Part shown: positions 1 through 8,050 of the stretch, piece by piece
How positions within the stretch are numbered: position 1 is the stretch's first letter
Layout: every line of letters starts with the position of its first letter
From: an uncultured Clostridia bacterium
GTDB taxonomy: Bacteria > Bacillota > Clostridia > Oscillospirales > Ruminococcaceae
Assembly: GCA_947586185.1 (NCBI GenBank)
Contig: CANPXN010000027.1
Span: forward strand, 1 to 35,812
DNA: 35,812 nucleotides
Direction: 5' to 3'
Position numbers and translations under genes: made by a program
Notes under the pieces: generated by a model
The model's input: only the letters and a program-made list of their open reading frames with translations
What the model was told of the DNA's origin: nothing
The model's database searches: none

Positions 1-1026
1 CCGTCTTCTATGAATAAGAGTAATGTTATTAGTTCTAATGGAATTGTAGGCAGAAACCTTATGAAAGAAAGCGAGAAAGCAAATATTATCAAGCAGGGAA
101 AATCATCTCAAGATCTTATGACTGAAGTTGATTTCTCTCACAAAAATATTTATTATAGTATAGATAGCGATGGATATGGATATAGTGCTGGTATTTTCAG
201 TAACGAATATACACCGGGTTCCGGATGGTGGGGCTGGTCGCCTGTTACATGGGAATGGTCAGTTAAGTATTACAGCGGTTATAATGATTTAGTGATTACA
301 GATAGCTGTACTTTTATTGATAGCTTTAGCTTTTCAAATAACAGAACTATAACAATAAAGCCAGGTGATAAGGATATATGGATCAGACTAATTAATTTTA
401 GCGCTAATAATGTAACATTTCTTATTGATGACAGCGGTACTGGAAAGGTTAATTTCTTTATTCCAAAAGCCTATGATGCTGGCAACAATATGACATATGC
501 TAAATATTTAAGGAGTTACAATCCTTCACACGATGTTAATATGCCTTCCAGCAGACTGATTCATTTAGCTTATTCAGATACTGGTAACTTTTCAATTAGA
601 GATAATGTTAAGTTCATTACAAAAAGCTATATGGATAGACTATCAAGCGGTCTTTCAATTAAATCTAACGCCATTGACGCTGCCGATAAATGGATGATAC
701 CTAATGTATACATATACATGGATACAGATGGTTCGGGAACCTTTTCTGCAAATAGCTCAAATCACATATTTACAGCATATATTATGGCTCCAACGGCTAT
801 TTTCAGTGACAATGGTACAAGTAATGTAACTAATGTGACCTATAATGGAAAATCATATGGAAACTCAAATCTTGGATATGTTGGAGCGACTGTTTTTGGA
901 CACATTTCAAATGTTCAGAATGATACTGTTTTTATGTTCGTAGATCCTAATTCCGGTTCATCGCCTCTTCCTGTCGGCGGTTCTGGAAATGGCGATTTCA
1001 CTAAGCTTTACTATCAAAGCTATTAA
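1..1026 (+). CDS. Pilus-locus surface protein, C-terminal part (truncated by window edge)
   Basis: The frame is open from the first base of the window; the first ATG is at position 10, but three codons before it are also open, so this is probably the C-terminal part of a longer protein. About 340 residues are visible, rich in Asn, Ser, Thr, Tyr and aromatics, with alternating short beta-type segments (IRLINFSANNVTFLIDD, FTAYIMAPTAIFSDNG, GYVGATVFGHISNVQND) and no membrane helix. This pattern resembles the C-terminal beta-rich region of PilX-like/DUF7305 pilus-associated proteins, but that is recognition by style and not a proven match. It ends 13 bases before a prepilin gene, so it likely belongs to the pilus operon. 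A surface-exposed or pilus-tip role is inference. Confidence 0.6.
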   Translation, partial: PSSMNKSNVISSNGIVGRNLMKESEKANIIKQGKSSQDLMTEVDFSHKNIYYSIDSDGYGYSAGIFSNEYTPGSGWWGWSPVTWEWSVKYYSGYNDLVITDSCTFIDSFSFSNNRTITIKPGDKDIWIRLINFSANNVTFLIDDSGTGKVNFFIPKAYDAGNNMTYAKYLRSYNPSHDVNMPSSRLIHLAYSDTGNFSIRDNVKFITKSYMDRLSSGLSIKSNAIDAADKWMIPNVYIYMDTDGSGTFSANSSNHIFTAYIMAPTAIFSDNGTSNVTNVTYNGKSYGNSNLGYVGATVFGHISNVQNDTVFMFVDPNSGSSPLPVGGSGNGDFTKLYYQSY

Positions 1027-1039
1027 GGAGGGAAGACGT

Positions 1040-1360
1040 ATGAAAAAAAAGCTAAAGGGTATGACTCTTGTTGAGGTGCTTGTTGCACTTGCGGTTTTTG
1101 CAGTTATGTCTTCGCTCCTTGCCGGGGCGTGTGCCGGAGTTACGTCAATCATAAAAAAGACAGATAAGGTTAACAAAAAAGTGTCAAAAGAAGCTCCCAT
1201 TGTTGAGGTTGAGGCAGGAGTGACGGAAATTCCTAACGCAAATATCAGTATTGAAGCAAATGGTACAACTGTTACTGTAATTGGCGATGTAATGGCAGCT
1301 ACTGATGACAGCCATATAGATGATAACACAGGTAATCTTAAATATTTCAAGGCTAATTAA
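1040..1360 (+). CDS. Prepilin-like protein (type IV pilin N-terminus)
   Basis: A small 106-residue protein with a type III signal: a seven-residue basic leader (MKKKLKG), then MTLVEVLVALAVF, with the Glu at +5 of the mature protein typical of type IV pilins. PilD would cleave Gly|Met. The residue at +1 is Met instead of the more common Phe. After the helix the mature domain is only about 80 residues, so it is more likely a minor pilin or pseudopilin than the main subunit. The start at 1040 is chosen because AAGGAGGG lies 8 bases upstream and the leader begins exactly there; a longer frame starting at 989 would destroy the leader. It sits between the truncated surface protein and a second prepilin. 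Confidence 0.85.
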   Translation: MKKKLKGMTLVEVLVALAVFAVMSSLLAGACAGVTSIIKKTDKVNKKVSKEAPIVEVEAGVTEIPNANISIEANGTTVTVIGDVMAATDDSHIDDNTGNLKYFKAN

Positions 1361-1375
1361 TGAGGAGGCGCTGTT

Positions 1376-2368
1376 ATGAAAAAAAAGAAGCTTAAAGCTT
1401 TTACTCTTGTTGAGCTTGTTGTTGTAATGGCGATTTTCTCAGGAATAATGGTCGGTGCTATAGCCATGCTCGGACCTGTTATGAAGATGCACAGACAGGC
1501 TACCATTATGGCAGATGCTGACGCAAGTGTTGATAATATTAAAAGGTATATGGAAGAAAACCTTAGATACGCTGACAGAGTAAATATATATAAGGGTTAT
1601 AGTTTTGACAATATAGGAGCTTTTGCGGCAGCAGATTTCAAGAATATTCAACCTGATCTCTCTGGTACTGAGAAAACAAAAACTGATGAGCATGGAAATG
1701 CTGTTACAGATGCTTCTGGCAATGAAGTAAAGTATACTGAATATGCTGAAAGCTATGTAACAGCAAATCCGTTTGATTTTTTTAAAAGCTATTATTTCGG
1801 AGATGACAGCAGCCGTTACAAGAGCACATATATTATGGAGATAAGAAATACCGATTATAATAATGGTATGGGAACAGTTCAGCCAGCTGGGTATATCAAT
1901 ATCTATAAGTATGATTATAATACTGGCGCTGTAAATTTTGATTCATCAATAAATCCTGATTGCTATGATAGTAAGTATATATTTGAATTTTACAAATTTA
2001 GCCTTGACAGACCTAATGCAAATATAGGACTAAAGATTACTTATGATGGTACAACAGTTGACGACATTACTGAGAATTATGATTTTTCATTTTCATTTAC
2101 AAATGTTTACACCAATGCAGAATTTCCTGCATTTACAAAGCCTATAGGAACTGATGATGTATTGGTTACAGCAGTCACTGATGTAAACGGAAATAATTAT
2201 TATAATAAGCCTGATGAATATATCAGCGGAAAGCCTGCTTCATCCTATAAAAGCTTTGAACCAACTCAAACACCGGTAGTTGATGCTGGCGGCTCTGAGG
2301 ATAATACAGTTTATCCTGATGGAAATATTTATATAATTTATACGATTCCTAGTATTATTGAAAGATAA
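1376..2368 (+). CDS. Large prepilin-like minor pilin
   Basis: A 330-residue protein with an eight-residue lysine-rich leader, then FTLVELVVVMAIFSGIMVGAIAML, the hydrophobic N-terminal helix of type IV pilins with Glu+5. The residue before the cleavage site is Ala (KA|FTLVEL) instead of Gly, an accepted but less usual PilD substrate. The long hydrophilic C-terminal part has no recognised domain. Large prepilins often prime the pilus or sit at its tip (PilJ/PilK-like); that role is inference here. GAGGAGG lies 7 bases before the ATG. The gene closes the first pilus operon, since a strong hairpin overlaps its stop codon. Confidence 0.8.
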   Translation: MKKKKLKAFTLVELVVVMAIFSGIMVGAIAMLGPVMKMHRQATIMADADASVDNIKRYMEENLRYADRVNIYKGYSFDNIGAFAAADFKNIQPDLSGTEKTKTDEHGNAVTDASGNEVKYTEYAESYVTANPFDFFKSYYFGDDSSRYKSTYIMEIRNTDYNNGMGTVQPAGYINIYKYDYNTGAVNFDSSINPDCYDSKYIFEFYKFSLDRPNANIGLKITYDGTTVDDITENYDFSFSFTNVYTNAEFPAFTKPIGTDDVLVTAVTDVNGNNYYNKPDEYISGKPASSYKSFEPTQTPVVDAGGSEDNTVYPDGNIYIIYTIPSIIER

Positions 2369-2404
2369 ATTTTAAGGCAGCCTAAAGCTGGCTGCCTTAA
2401 AATT
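2368..2404. terminator. Bidirectional rho-independent terminator
   Basis: Perfect 15-bp inverted repeat (2368-2382 with 2390-2404) with a 7-base loop; the A/T-rich stem ends provide a U-run in both directions. It lies between the convergent stops of the large prepilin and pilD, so it probably ends both transcripts. Confidence 0.9.
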
Positions 2405-2411
2405 GTTATTA

Positions 2412-3245
2412 TTAAATAAACATGGAAAGCCACCAGTCAATGATTTTTTCACCAAAAAGGCTTCCAAAAAAGATCCCGATAGAAAGGAAAGGTCCAAATG
2501 CAAATTTTGATTCACCGGTTTCATGCTTATTGACCATTCCGCATATTGCAGCAATGATTATGCCAATAAATGCTGAGATAACTATGGCTTTGCCGCCAAT
2601 AAGAAATCCCGCAATAGCCATTAAAATAGTATCACCAAGCTCAATCCCCCTTATAAATTCTCCGGTATTCTTTTTTATTATAATTCCGGAAATCTGGCCA
2701 ATAAGAAAAAACGGAACGCTTATGTATAGTGCGCCGGTAATTCTTGAAAACCATGAAATCTCATTTGTAAGTACAGATGTGAGTATTGATGAAAGGACTG
2801 CGAGAGCTGCTCCGAAAATGAGTAGGCTAAGGTTTATTTCCTGTGTGTCCCAGTCAATGAAACCAATTGCTATCAGTAGTGAAAAAAATAAACACAGAAT
2901 TATTGATTGGGGATTGAAATCCATAAAATAAAAAGTTATAATATATATAACGGCATTGAGAAGCTCAACAATCGGATATCTCGGAGAAATTTTTTCGCCG
3001 CAGCTTCTGCATTTGCCTTTTAGCATAATCCAGCTAAGTACAGGAATAAGGTCATACCATTTAATTTCTGTACCGCATTTTACGCAGTGAGAATTTTGCT
3101 TTGTAAGTGATTCTCCTGTCGGCAGTCTGCATATGACAACATTTAAAAAGCTGCCTATGCATAATCCGAAAGCTGAAATTATAGTGTAGAATATAATGTA
3201 GAATCCCGGGTCAAGGTTTTCAAGACCCAATAATGTTTGATTCAT
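2412..3245 (-). CDS. pilD: Prepilin peptidase / N-methyltransferase PilD (A24 family)
   Basis: Membrane aspartyl protease that removes prepilin leaders and N-methylates the new N-terminus. The 277-residue length is normal. Visible features are the N-terminal GSFLNVVICRLP motif (about 31-42); a zinc-type Cys quartet (C54xxC57 and C79xxC82), which marks the bifunctional peptidase/methylase form; a first catalytic Asp in GFIDWDTQEI (about 131/133); and the second in ELGDTIL (D205). The rest is a series of hydrophobic helices. It is transcribed opposite to the pilus genes and shares the 78-base gap with pilB. AAGGGGTG precedes the ATG. Its substrates should include the four prepilin-like proteins of this window. 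Confidence 0.95.
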   Translation of the reverse strand: MNQTLLGLENLDPGFYIIFYTIISAFGLCIGSFLNVVICRLPTGESLTKQNSHCVKCGTEIKWYDLIPVLSWIMLKGKCRSCGEKISPRYPIVELLNAVIYIITFYFMDFNPQSIILCLFFSLLIAIGFIDWDTQEINLSLLIFGAALAVLSSILTSVLTNEISWFSRITGALYISVPFFLIGQISGIIIKKNTGEFIRGIELGDTILMAIAGFLIGGKAIVISAFIGIIIAAICGMVNKHETGESKFAFGPFLSIGIFFGSLFGEKIIDWWLSMFI

Positions 3246-3323
3246 TTAAAACACCCCTTTATATTGTATACTATAATTTTAACACAATATTGAAAAAAAT
3301 ACAAGTAAACATGGAGGAAATGA

Positions 3324-4994
3324 ATGAGTAATATTCGTATAGGTGACTACCTTGTTTCAAAAGGACTTATTACAGAAGAACAGCTTATGAAAGTTCTTGA
3401 AAAGCAGAAGGAATCTCAGGGCTCCAAGCGCTTTGGCGAGGTTATAATTGAACTTGGTTTTATTTCTGAATCGAAGTTTGCAAAATCACTTGCTCAAAAG
3501 CTTAAGGTTCCATATGTCGATCTTGCAAATGTTGAGATTGATTATGAAGCAGCAAGGAAAATTCCTGAATCATTGGCTGACAAGCATACGGTTGTAGCGC
3601 TTAATGTCCAGGGAAAGAGGCTTATTGTAGCAACAGATGATCCTATCAACTTCAATATACTTGAGGATATCAAGGTCACAACTGGTATGGATATTATACC
3701 GGTATTGGCAACAAAATCCGGCATAAAAAAAGCAATTGGTAAGATATATCAAAAGCAGAAAGTTGACAGTGTTGTTGAGGACATCGTCCAGACAAATGAG
3801 GAAGAAGAGGAAGACGATGGTTCAAAGGAGCGTGTTGAAAGCGCACCTATTGTAAAGCTCGCCACAACAATTGTTGAAAATGCTTTTAGAGCGGACGCTA
3901 CGGATATTCACATCGAGCCGTTTAAGAAATATACCAGAATCCGAATCCGTGTAAACGGCGACCTTGTAGAGCTTATGAACATATCCAACGTTATACATAA
4001 TTCTCTTATCACAAGATTAAAGCTTGTTGCGGGCATGAATATTGCTGAAAAGCGTATTCCTCAGGATGGCCGTTTTACCCAGGTCGTTGACGGACAGACT
4101 ATTGACGTCCGTGTATCTTCGCTTCCAACAGTGAACGGAGAAAAAATGGTTATCCGTATTCTTGCCTCCGGACAGATCGCTCTTCGTAAGATTACTGAGC
4201 TTGGTATGACTGATTATAACTATGGAATGTTTGAAAAAATGCTCAGGTGCCCTCACGGTGTTATACTTGTTACCGGACCTACCGGTTCAGGTAAGACGAC
4301 TACTCTTTATGCAGCGCTTGGTGAAATTGCAAAGCCTAATGTAAACGTGATCACAGTTGAAGACCCTGTCGAGAAAAATATTGATGGTATAAATCAGGTA
4401 CAGGTTAATACCAAGGCAGGAATGACCTTTGCAGCTGCTCTCCGTTCAATACTCCGTCAGGACCCGGATATCGTAATGATAGGTGAGATGCGTGATGCTG
4501 AAACTGCTGAGATCGGTATTCGTGCTGCTATTACAGGACACCTTGTGCTTTCCACACTTCATACAAATGATGCAGCGTCCACTATAACACGTCTTGTGGA
4601 CATGGGCGTACCTGCCTATATGGTTGCTACGTCGCTCATAGGCGTTGTAGCTCAGCGTCTTGTAAAGGTTCTTTGTCCTAAATGCAAGAAACCAAGACAG
4701 TCTACTGACGAGGAAAACGAGCTTATGGGAGTAAGACAGTCTGTTACTATATATGATTCCTGCGGCTGCCCAGAATGCAACGGAACAGGCTATAAGGGAA
4801 GAACTGCTATTCACGAAATTATCCATGCTACATCCGATATAGGACAGCTTGTTGTTGACGGTGCAAATAAAGATATGATAGAACAGGTTGCCCGTACAAA
4901 TGGTACAAAGCTCTTGCGTGACAACGTTGCACAGCTTGTAAAAAACGGAACTACAACGATTGACGAGCTGGTAAGAGTAACATATGCAATTTAG
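3324..4994 (+). CDS. pilB: Type IV pilus extension ATPase PilB (GspE family) with MshEN-like domain
   Basis: Cytoplasmic hexameric ATPase that powers pilus assembly. Domains in order: two MshEN-type 24-residue motifs (5-28, RIGDYLVSKG...; 36-59, RFGEVIIELG...), which in MshE bind cyclic di-GMP; a Glu/Asp-rich linker (about 157-167); an N2-like domain (about 170-280); Walker A GPTGSGKTTT (about 318-327); Asp-box EDPVEKN; Walker B and His-box region (MIGEMRDAETAEIGIRAA, LSTLHTNDAAST); and a zinc-binding Cys tetrad CPKC...CPEC near the C-terminus. The 556 residues match the family. GGAGGAA lies just upstream of two ATGs; the one at 3324 continues the frame. pilT follows after 10 bases, so the two are co-transcribed. 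No pilC is visible beside it, which is unusual. Confidence 0.96.
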   Translation: MSNIRIGDYLVSKGLITEEQLMKVLEKQKESQGSKRFGEVIIELGFISESKFAKSLAQKLKVPYVDLANVEIDYEAARKIPESLADKHTVVALNVQGKRLIVATDDPINFNILEDIKVTTGMDIIPVLATKSGIKKAIGKIYQKQKVDSVVEDIVQTNEEEEEDDGSKERVESAPIVKLATTIVENAFRADATDIHIEPFKKYTRIRIRVNGDLVELMNISNVIHNSLITRLKLVAGMNIAEKRIPQDGRFTQVVDGQTIDVRVSSLPTVNGEKMVIRILASGQIALRKITELGMTDYNYGMFEKMLRCPHGVILVTGPTGSGKTTTLYAALGEIAKPNVNVITVEDPVEKNIDGINQVQVNTKAGMTFAAALRSILRQDPDIVMIGEMRDAETAEIGIRAAITGHLVLSTLHTNDAASTITRLVDMGVPAYMVATSLIGVVAQRLVKVLCPKCKKPRQSTDEENELMGVRQSVTIYDSCGCPECNGTGYKGRTAIHEIIHATSDIGQLVVDGANKDMIEQVARTNGTKLLRDNVAQLVKNGTTTIDELVRVTYAI

Positions 4995-5004
4995 GAGGTA
5001 AATT

Positions 5005-6069
5005 ATGATTTTAATTGACACAATACTTGACGAAGCCAGAGCTCTTGGATGCTCCGACCTTCACTTTACAACGGACATAGGTCCTGTTGTAAGACTTCAC
5101 GGCTCGCTCAGGCAGATGAAGGATTATCCGATCATGACCCGGCAGGAGATAAAAAATATTTCTGATCAGATGACGAATGATGCTCAGAAAGAAAGTATAG
5201 CCAAGAATATTGACACGGACTTTTCATATGTAACCGCAAGTGGATTCCGTCACAGAGTGAATGTATATTTTCAGCGTGGCAATATTGCTATAGCAATACG
5301 TTTGCTGAGCAATAGCATACCGACACTTGAGGAATTGCATCTTCCAAAGGTTCTTGCGGATTTCTCAATGCGTCCGAGAGGTCTTGTCCTTGTAACAGGT
5401 CCTACTGGTTCTGGTAAGTCAACGACTCTTGCGGCAATGATCGACTATGTAAATGTTCACCGCAGTGCACATATCATAACGGTTGAAGATCCAATAGAAT
5501 ATGTTCACGAGCACAAATGCTGTATGGTGAATCAGAGAGAGGTCGGACAGGATGTTCCAAGCTTTGCTCTTGCCCTCAGAGCCGCTCTTCGTGAAGACCC
5601 TGATGTAATTCTTGTAGGAGAAATGCGTGACTTTGAAACTATTTCAGCCGCAGTAACCGCTGCTGAAACGGGACACCTTGTTTTCTCAACCCTGCATACA
5701 ACAAGCGCACCGGATACGATAAATCGTATTATTGACGTTTATCCGGAATATCAGCAGCAGCAGATCCGTGCTCAGCTGGCAAACGTTCTTGTGGGCGTTG
5801 TATCCCAGACGCTTCTTCCTCTTGCAAACGGAAAGGGAAGAATAGCCGCACAGGAAATACTCAACTGTAACGACGCATGCTCCGCTATGATTCGTGACGG
5901 AAAGGTTCATCTTATTCATTCAGCTATTCAGACAGGTAAGGCAAGCGGCATGATGTGCCTTGATCAGGAGCTTGCAAGGCTCACAGCAAGCGGAACTATA
6001 AAGGAAGAATCAGCGCTTGAAAAGTGTCAGGACAAATCTGAATTTTACCGCTATCTCAAGGCAAATTAA
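5005..6069 (+). CDS. pilT: Type IV pilus retraction ATPase PilT
   Basis: Hexameric ATPase that depolymerises the pilus, giving twitching motility and DNA or phage uptake in known systems. The 354 residues are normal for PilT and it lacks the N-terminal regulatory domains of PilB. Visible motifs: Walker A GPTGSGKSTT (about 132-141), Asp-box VEDPIEYVHEH, Walker B ILVGEMRDFETISAA, His-box STLHTTSAPDT, and a C-terminal stretch MIRDGKVHLIHSAIQTG corresponding to the retraction-specific AIRNLIRE region. The start has TTTAGGAGG upstream. It lies 10 bases after pilB. Confidence 0.95.
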   Translation: MILIDTILDEARALGCSDLHFTTDIGPVVRLHGSLRQMKDYPIMTRQEIKNISDQMTNDAQKESIAKNIDTDFSYVTASGFRHRVNVYFQRGNIAIAIRLLSNSIPTLEELHLPKVLADFSMRPRGLVLVTGPTGSGKSTTLAAMIDYVNVHRSAHIITVEDPIEYVHEHKCCMVNQREVGQDVPSFALALRAALREDPDVILVGEMRDFETISAAVTAAETGHLVFSTLHTTSAPDTINRIIDVYPEYQQQQIRAQLANVLVGVVSQTLLPLANGKGRIAAQEILNCNDACSAMIRDGKVHLIHSAIQTGKASGMMCLDQELARLTASGTIKEESALEKCQDKSEFYRYLKAN

Positions 6070-6172
6070 GCAGAACGTGGAGATAAGCGTTGAAAGATTT
6101 GTACAATATGACGGAAAAAAGTTGAAAGTTAAACGTTTTACATTAGAAAAATGTAGAAGTTTTTTAAAATTA

Positions 6173-6201
6173 TTGACATTTTATTAATTTTGTTGTATAC
6201 T
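6173..6201 (+). promoter_or_regulatory. Near-consensus sigma-A promoter for the main pilin
   Basis: TTGACA at 6173-6178, a 17-base spacer and TATACT at 6196-6201, about 98 bases before the pilin start. It is the best promoter seen in the window and would give the pilin gene much higher expression than the ATPases upstream, as expected for the major subunit. The transcript carries an 85-90 base 5' leader. Confidence 0.85.
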
Positions 6202-6298
6202 AAGACCATAGCAAAGAGGAACAAAGAAAAATGACGTCATTAGTGTTCTGAATTATTAAATTTTTTCATTTTGTGAGTAATTTGGGAGGTTAGTTTTT

Positions 6299-6796
6299 AT
6301 GAAAAAGACTAAGAGAATTGATATGGAAGTAATTGATATTGCCGAGGCAAAGGTTGAGGCTAAGAAGAAATCCAGAAAAGTTAAGGGCTTTACACTCGTT
6401 GAGCTTATCGTTGTAATTGCTATCATTGGTGTGCTCGCTGCTATTCTTATTCCAAATATTATGGGTAAGGTACGGGAAGCAAGAATGACAACAGCTAATG
6501 ACACTGCTGCAAAAATTGCATCACAGGCAAAAATAGTTGCAACTGATCTTGATAGTAAAGGGGTAACATATCAAAATTCTTATTCAGGAGCTCTTACACC
6601 GGCTGATGATTTTGCTACTGCATTAGGTAAAGCTGTTCCAGCTGTAAAAACGGATAAAGTATCTATTACGTTTGATGCAGATGGTGAAGTTACAGTTGTT
6701 TATGCAGAAAATGCTACAACACCTTACGTTGGAAAATATCCTGAAAAGGCAGAATATGATAAATCTAAAAATTTTAGTAGTTATTCTACCCCGTAA
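6299..6796 (+). CDS. pilA: Probable major type IV pilin (PilA-like) with long leader
   Basis: A 165-residue prepilin. The leader is unusually long: 30 charged residues ending in KVKG, followed by FTLVELIVVIAIIGVLAAILIPNI, the canonical pilin helix with Phe+1 and Glu+5. The mature protein is about 135 residues, has no Cys and is rich in Ala, Thr, Lys and Asp, with short beta-type stretches (KVSITFDADGEVTVVYAE). GGGAGGT lies 9 bases before the ATG; an internal ATG at codon 9 has no ribosome binding site. A strong private promoter and a terminator immediately downstream make a single-gene unit, which supports the major-pilin call. The gene symbol is by role and not by a verified orthology. Confidence 0.88.
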   Translation: MKKTKRIDMEVIDIAEAKVEAKKKSRKVKGFTLVELIVVIAIIGVLAAILIPNIMGKVREARMTTANDTAAKIASQAKIVATDLDSKGVTYQNSYSGALTPADDFATALGKAVPAVKTDKVSITFDADGEVTVVYAENATTPYVGKYPEKAEYDKSKNFSSYSTP

Positions 6797-6891
6797 TTAT
6801 TCTACAGCAACCTCAATTGAATAAAATATTATAATTTAATTTACATACTCAATAATAAATACGCTAATATGCACGAATCATTCTTTCACTG

Positions 6892-6923
6892 AATAAGGTT
6901 CCTGGTTTCAGGAACCTTATTTT
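6892..6923 (+). terminator. Terminator after the main pilin
   Basis: A 13-bp perfect stem (6892-6904 with 6909-6921), loop GTTT, followed by TTTTCTG. It lies between the main pilin and the next prepilin. Some read-through is possible because the next gene has no obvious promoter of its own. Confidence 0.85.
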
Positions 6924-6949
6924 CTGTAAAGCTTTCTGGAGGTGTCATA

Positions 6950-7489
6950 ATGAAAAGTAAATTAAAGGGCTTTACTCTCCTTGAAGTGGTGGTAGTAATT
7001 TCCATTATTGGGATTCTTTCTGCTGTTACTGTGCCTAATATGATTTATCATATGAGAAATACTAAAACAGATACAGCCGACAGTCAGGCAAAGGTATTTT
7101 ATGACGCCGCCTGCACAATTGTACAGAAATGTCAGGCAAGGGAAAAAGCAATGAATGACGATACAACCAAAAACAATGTTGAGTTTTATATGGGCAATGG
7201 AACATTGTATTTTGGCAGAAATATCGCAGGGGCATCTTTTTCAGACGCTGCACGAACTAACAGGTTCTATGATGAAATGAAAAACTTCTGTGATAATATT
7301 GATAATTGCCGTTGGTTTGTTAAGATCACTAATTATAAAGTAGAGTGTGTATATTATTCTGATTATGACAGCGATAATGCTTCAAATTATGATGTTTTTG
7401 TCGGCTCTTACCCTGATGAGGGAAGTTTTGCAACCCCAAGAGGGGAGAAGACTGACGGCGGAATCAAGCATTATTTTGACAGTATGTGA
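6950..7489 (+). CDS. Prepilin-like protein
   Basis: A 179-residue prepilin with a seven-residue leader (MKSKLKG) then FTLLEVVVVISIIGILSAVTVPNMI, having Phe+1 and Glu+5. The mature domain carries several Cys (CTIVQKC, FCDNIDNC, ECVYY), unlike the Cys-free main pilin, so disulfides may stabilise it. GGAGG lies 8 bases before the ATG. It follows the main pilin terminator and ends 8 bases before the adenosyltransferase gene. It is likely a minor pilin; which position it takes in the fibre cannot be told. Confidence 0.85.
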   Translation: MKSKLKGFTLLEVVVVISIIGILSAVTVPNMIYHMRNTKTDTADSQAKVFYDAACTIVQKCQAREKAMNDDTTKNNVEFYMGNGTLYFGRNIAGASFSDAARTNRFYDEMKNFCDNIDNCRWFVKITNYKVECVYYSDYDSDNASNYDVFVGSYPDEGSFATPRGEKTDGGIKHYFDSM

Positions 7490-7497
7490 GGTAATTA

Positions 7498-8007
7498 ATG
7501 GGTCTTATACATGTCTATACCGGCGACGGAAAGGGCAAAACAAGTGCCGCTATAGGACTTATGATGAGAGCATACGGCTGTGGGATGAAATGTGTTTTTG
7601 TACAGTTCCTGAAAGGCTCTGAAACCGGAGAGCTTGAAACTATAAGTAAGCTTGGAATAAAGATTCTGCGAAACAGCAGGGATTACGGCTTTTGGTCAGG
7701 CATGGACGAAATTCAAAGGAATGCTGTAAAGCTTGAAAATACAGAAAATCTTTTGACAGCGGCTGAATGTGATGCTGAGGGTACTGAGCTTATTGTTCTT
7801 GACGAGGTTATACCGGCATATAATCTTGGGGCTGTTGAAAAAGATGTGCTGATTAATTTTCTCAGAAGTCATAATTGTGAACTTGTCCTGACTGGTAGAA
7901 ATGCTTCTGATGAGCTGCTGAATTATGCAGATTATGTTTCAGAGATAAAAAAAATTAGGCATCCCTTTGATAAGGGAGTTAATGCCCGTAAAGGAATTGA
8001 ATATTAA
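7498..8007 (+). CDS. cobO: Corrinoid adenosyltransferase (CobA/CobO/BtuR family)
   Basis: Transfers adenosyl from ATP to the cobalt of cob(I)yrinic acid a,c-diamide or cobalamin, making the coenzyme B12 form. The 169 residues match the family. Visible features: P-loop YTGDGKGKTSAAIG near the N-terminus, KCVFVQFLKG, ELIVLDEV (Walker B-like), CELVLTGRNAS and the C-terminal KIRHPFDKGVNARKGIEY signature. The start follows the prepilin stop by 8 bases with GAGG just upstream. It has no functional link to pili and is probably carried along in the transcript. A hairpin ends the unit. Confidence 0.92.
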   Translation: MGLIHVYTGDGKGKTSAAIGLMMRAYGCGMKCVFVQFLKGSETGELETISKLGIKILRNSRDYGFWSGMDEIQRNAVKLENTENLLTAAECDAEGTELIVLDEVIPAYNLGAVEKDVLINFLRSHNCELVLTGRNASDELLNYADYVSEIKKIRHPFDKGVNARKGIEY

Positions 8008-8043
8008 AATACCGCTTTAAGACAAATCTTAAAGCGGTATTTT
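8006..8043. terminator. Bidirectional terminator between cobO and tyrS
   Basis: A 17-bp perfect stem (8006-8022 with 8027-8043) and loop CAAA; T-runs on both strands. It overlaps the cobO stop codon and lies 8 bases past the tyrS stop, so it can serve both convergent units. Confidence 0.92.
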
Positions 8044-8050
8044 TTATATA

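Noticed and set aside
958-1350. Long frame on the minus strand opposite the first prepilin
   Set aside because: It overlaps the well-supported prepilin almost fully, has no ribosome binding site and no recognisable protein features; it is a shadow frame.
3246-3323. Divergent promoters between pilD and pilB
   Set aside because: TATA-rich stretches are present, but no -35/-10 pair with acceptable spacing could be fixed on either strand, so none is annotated.
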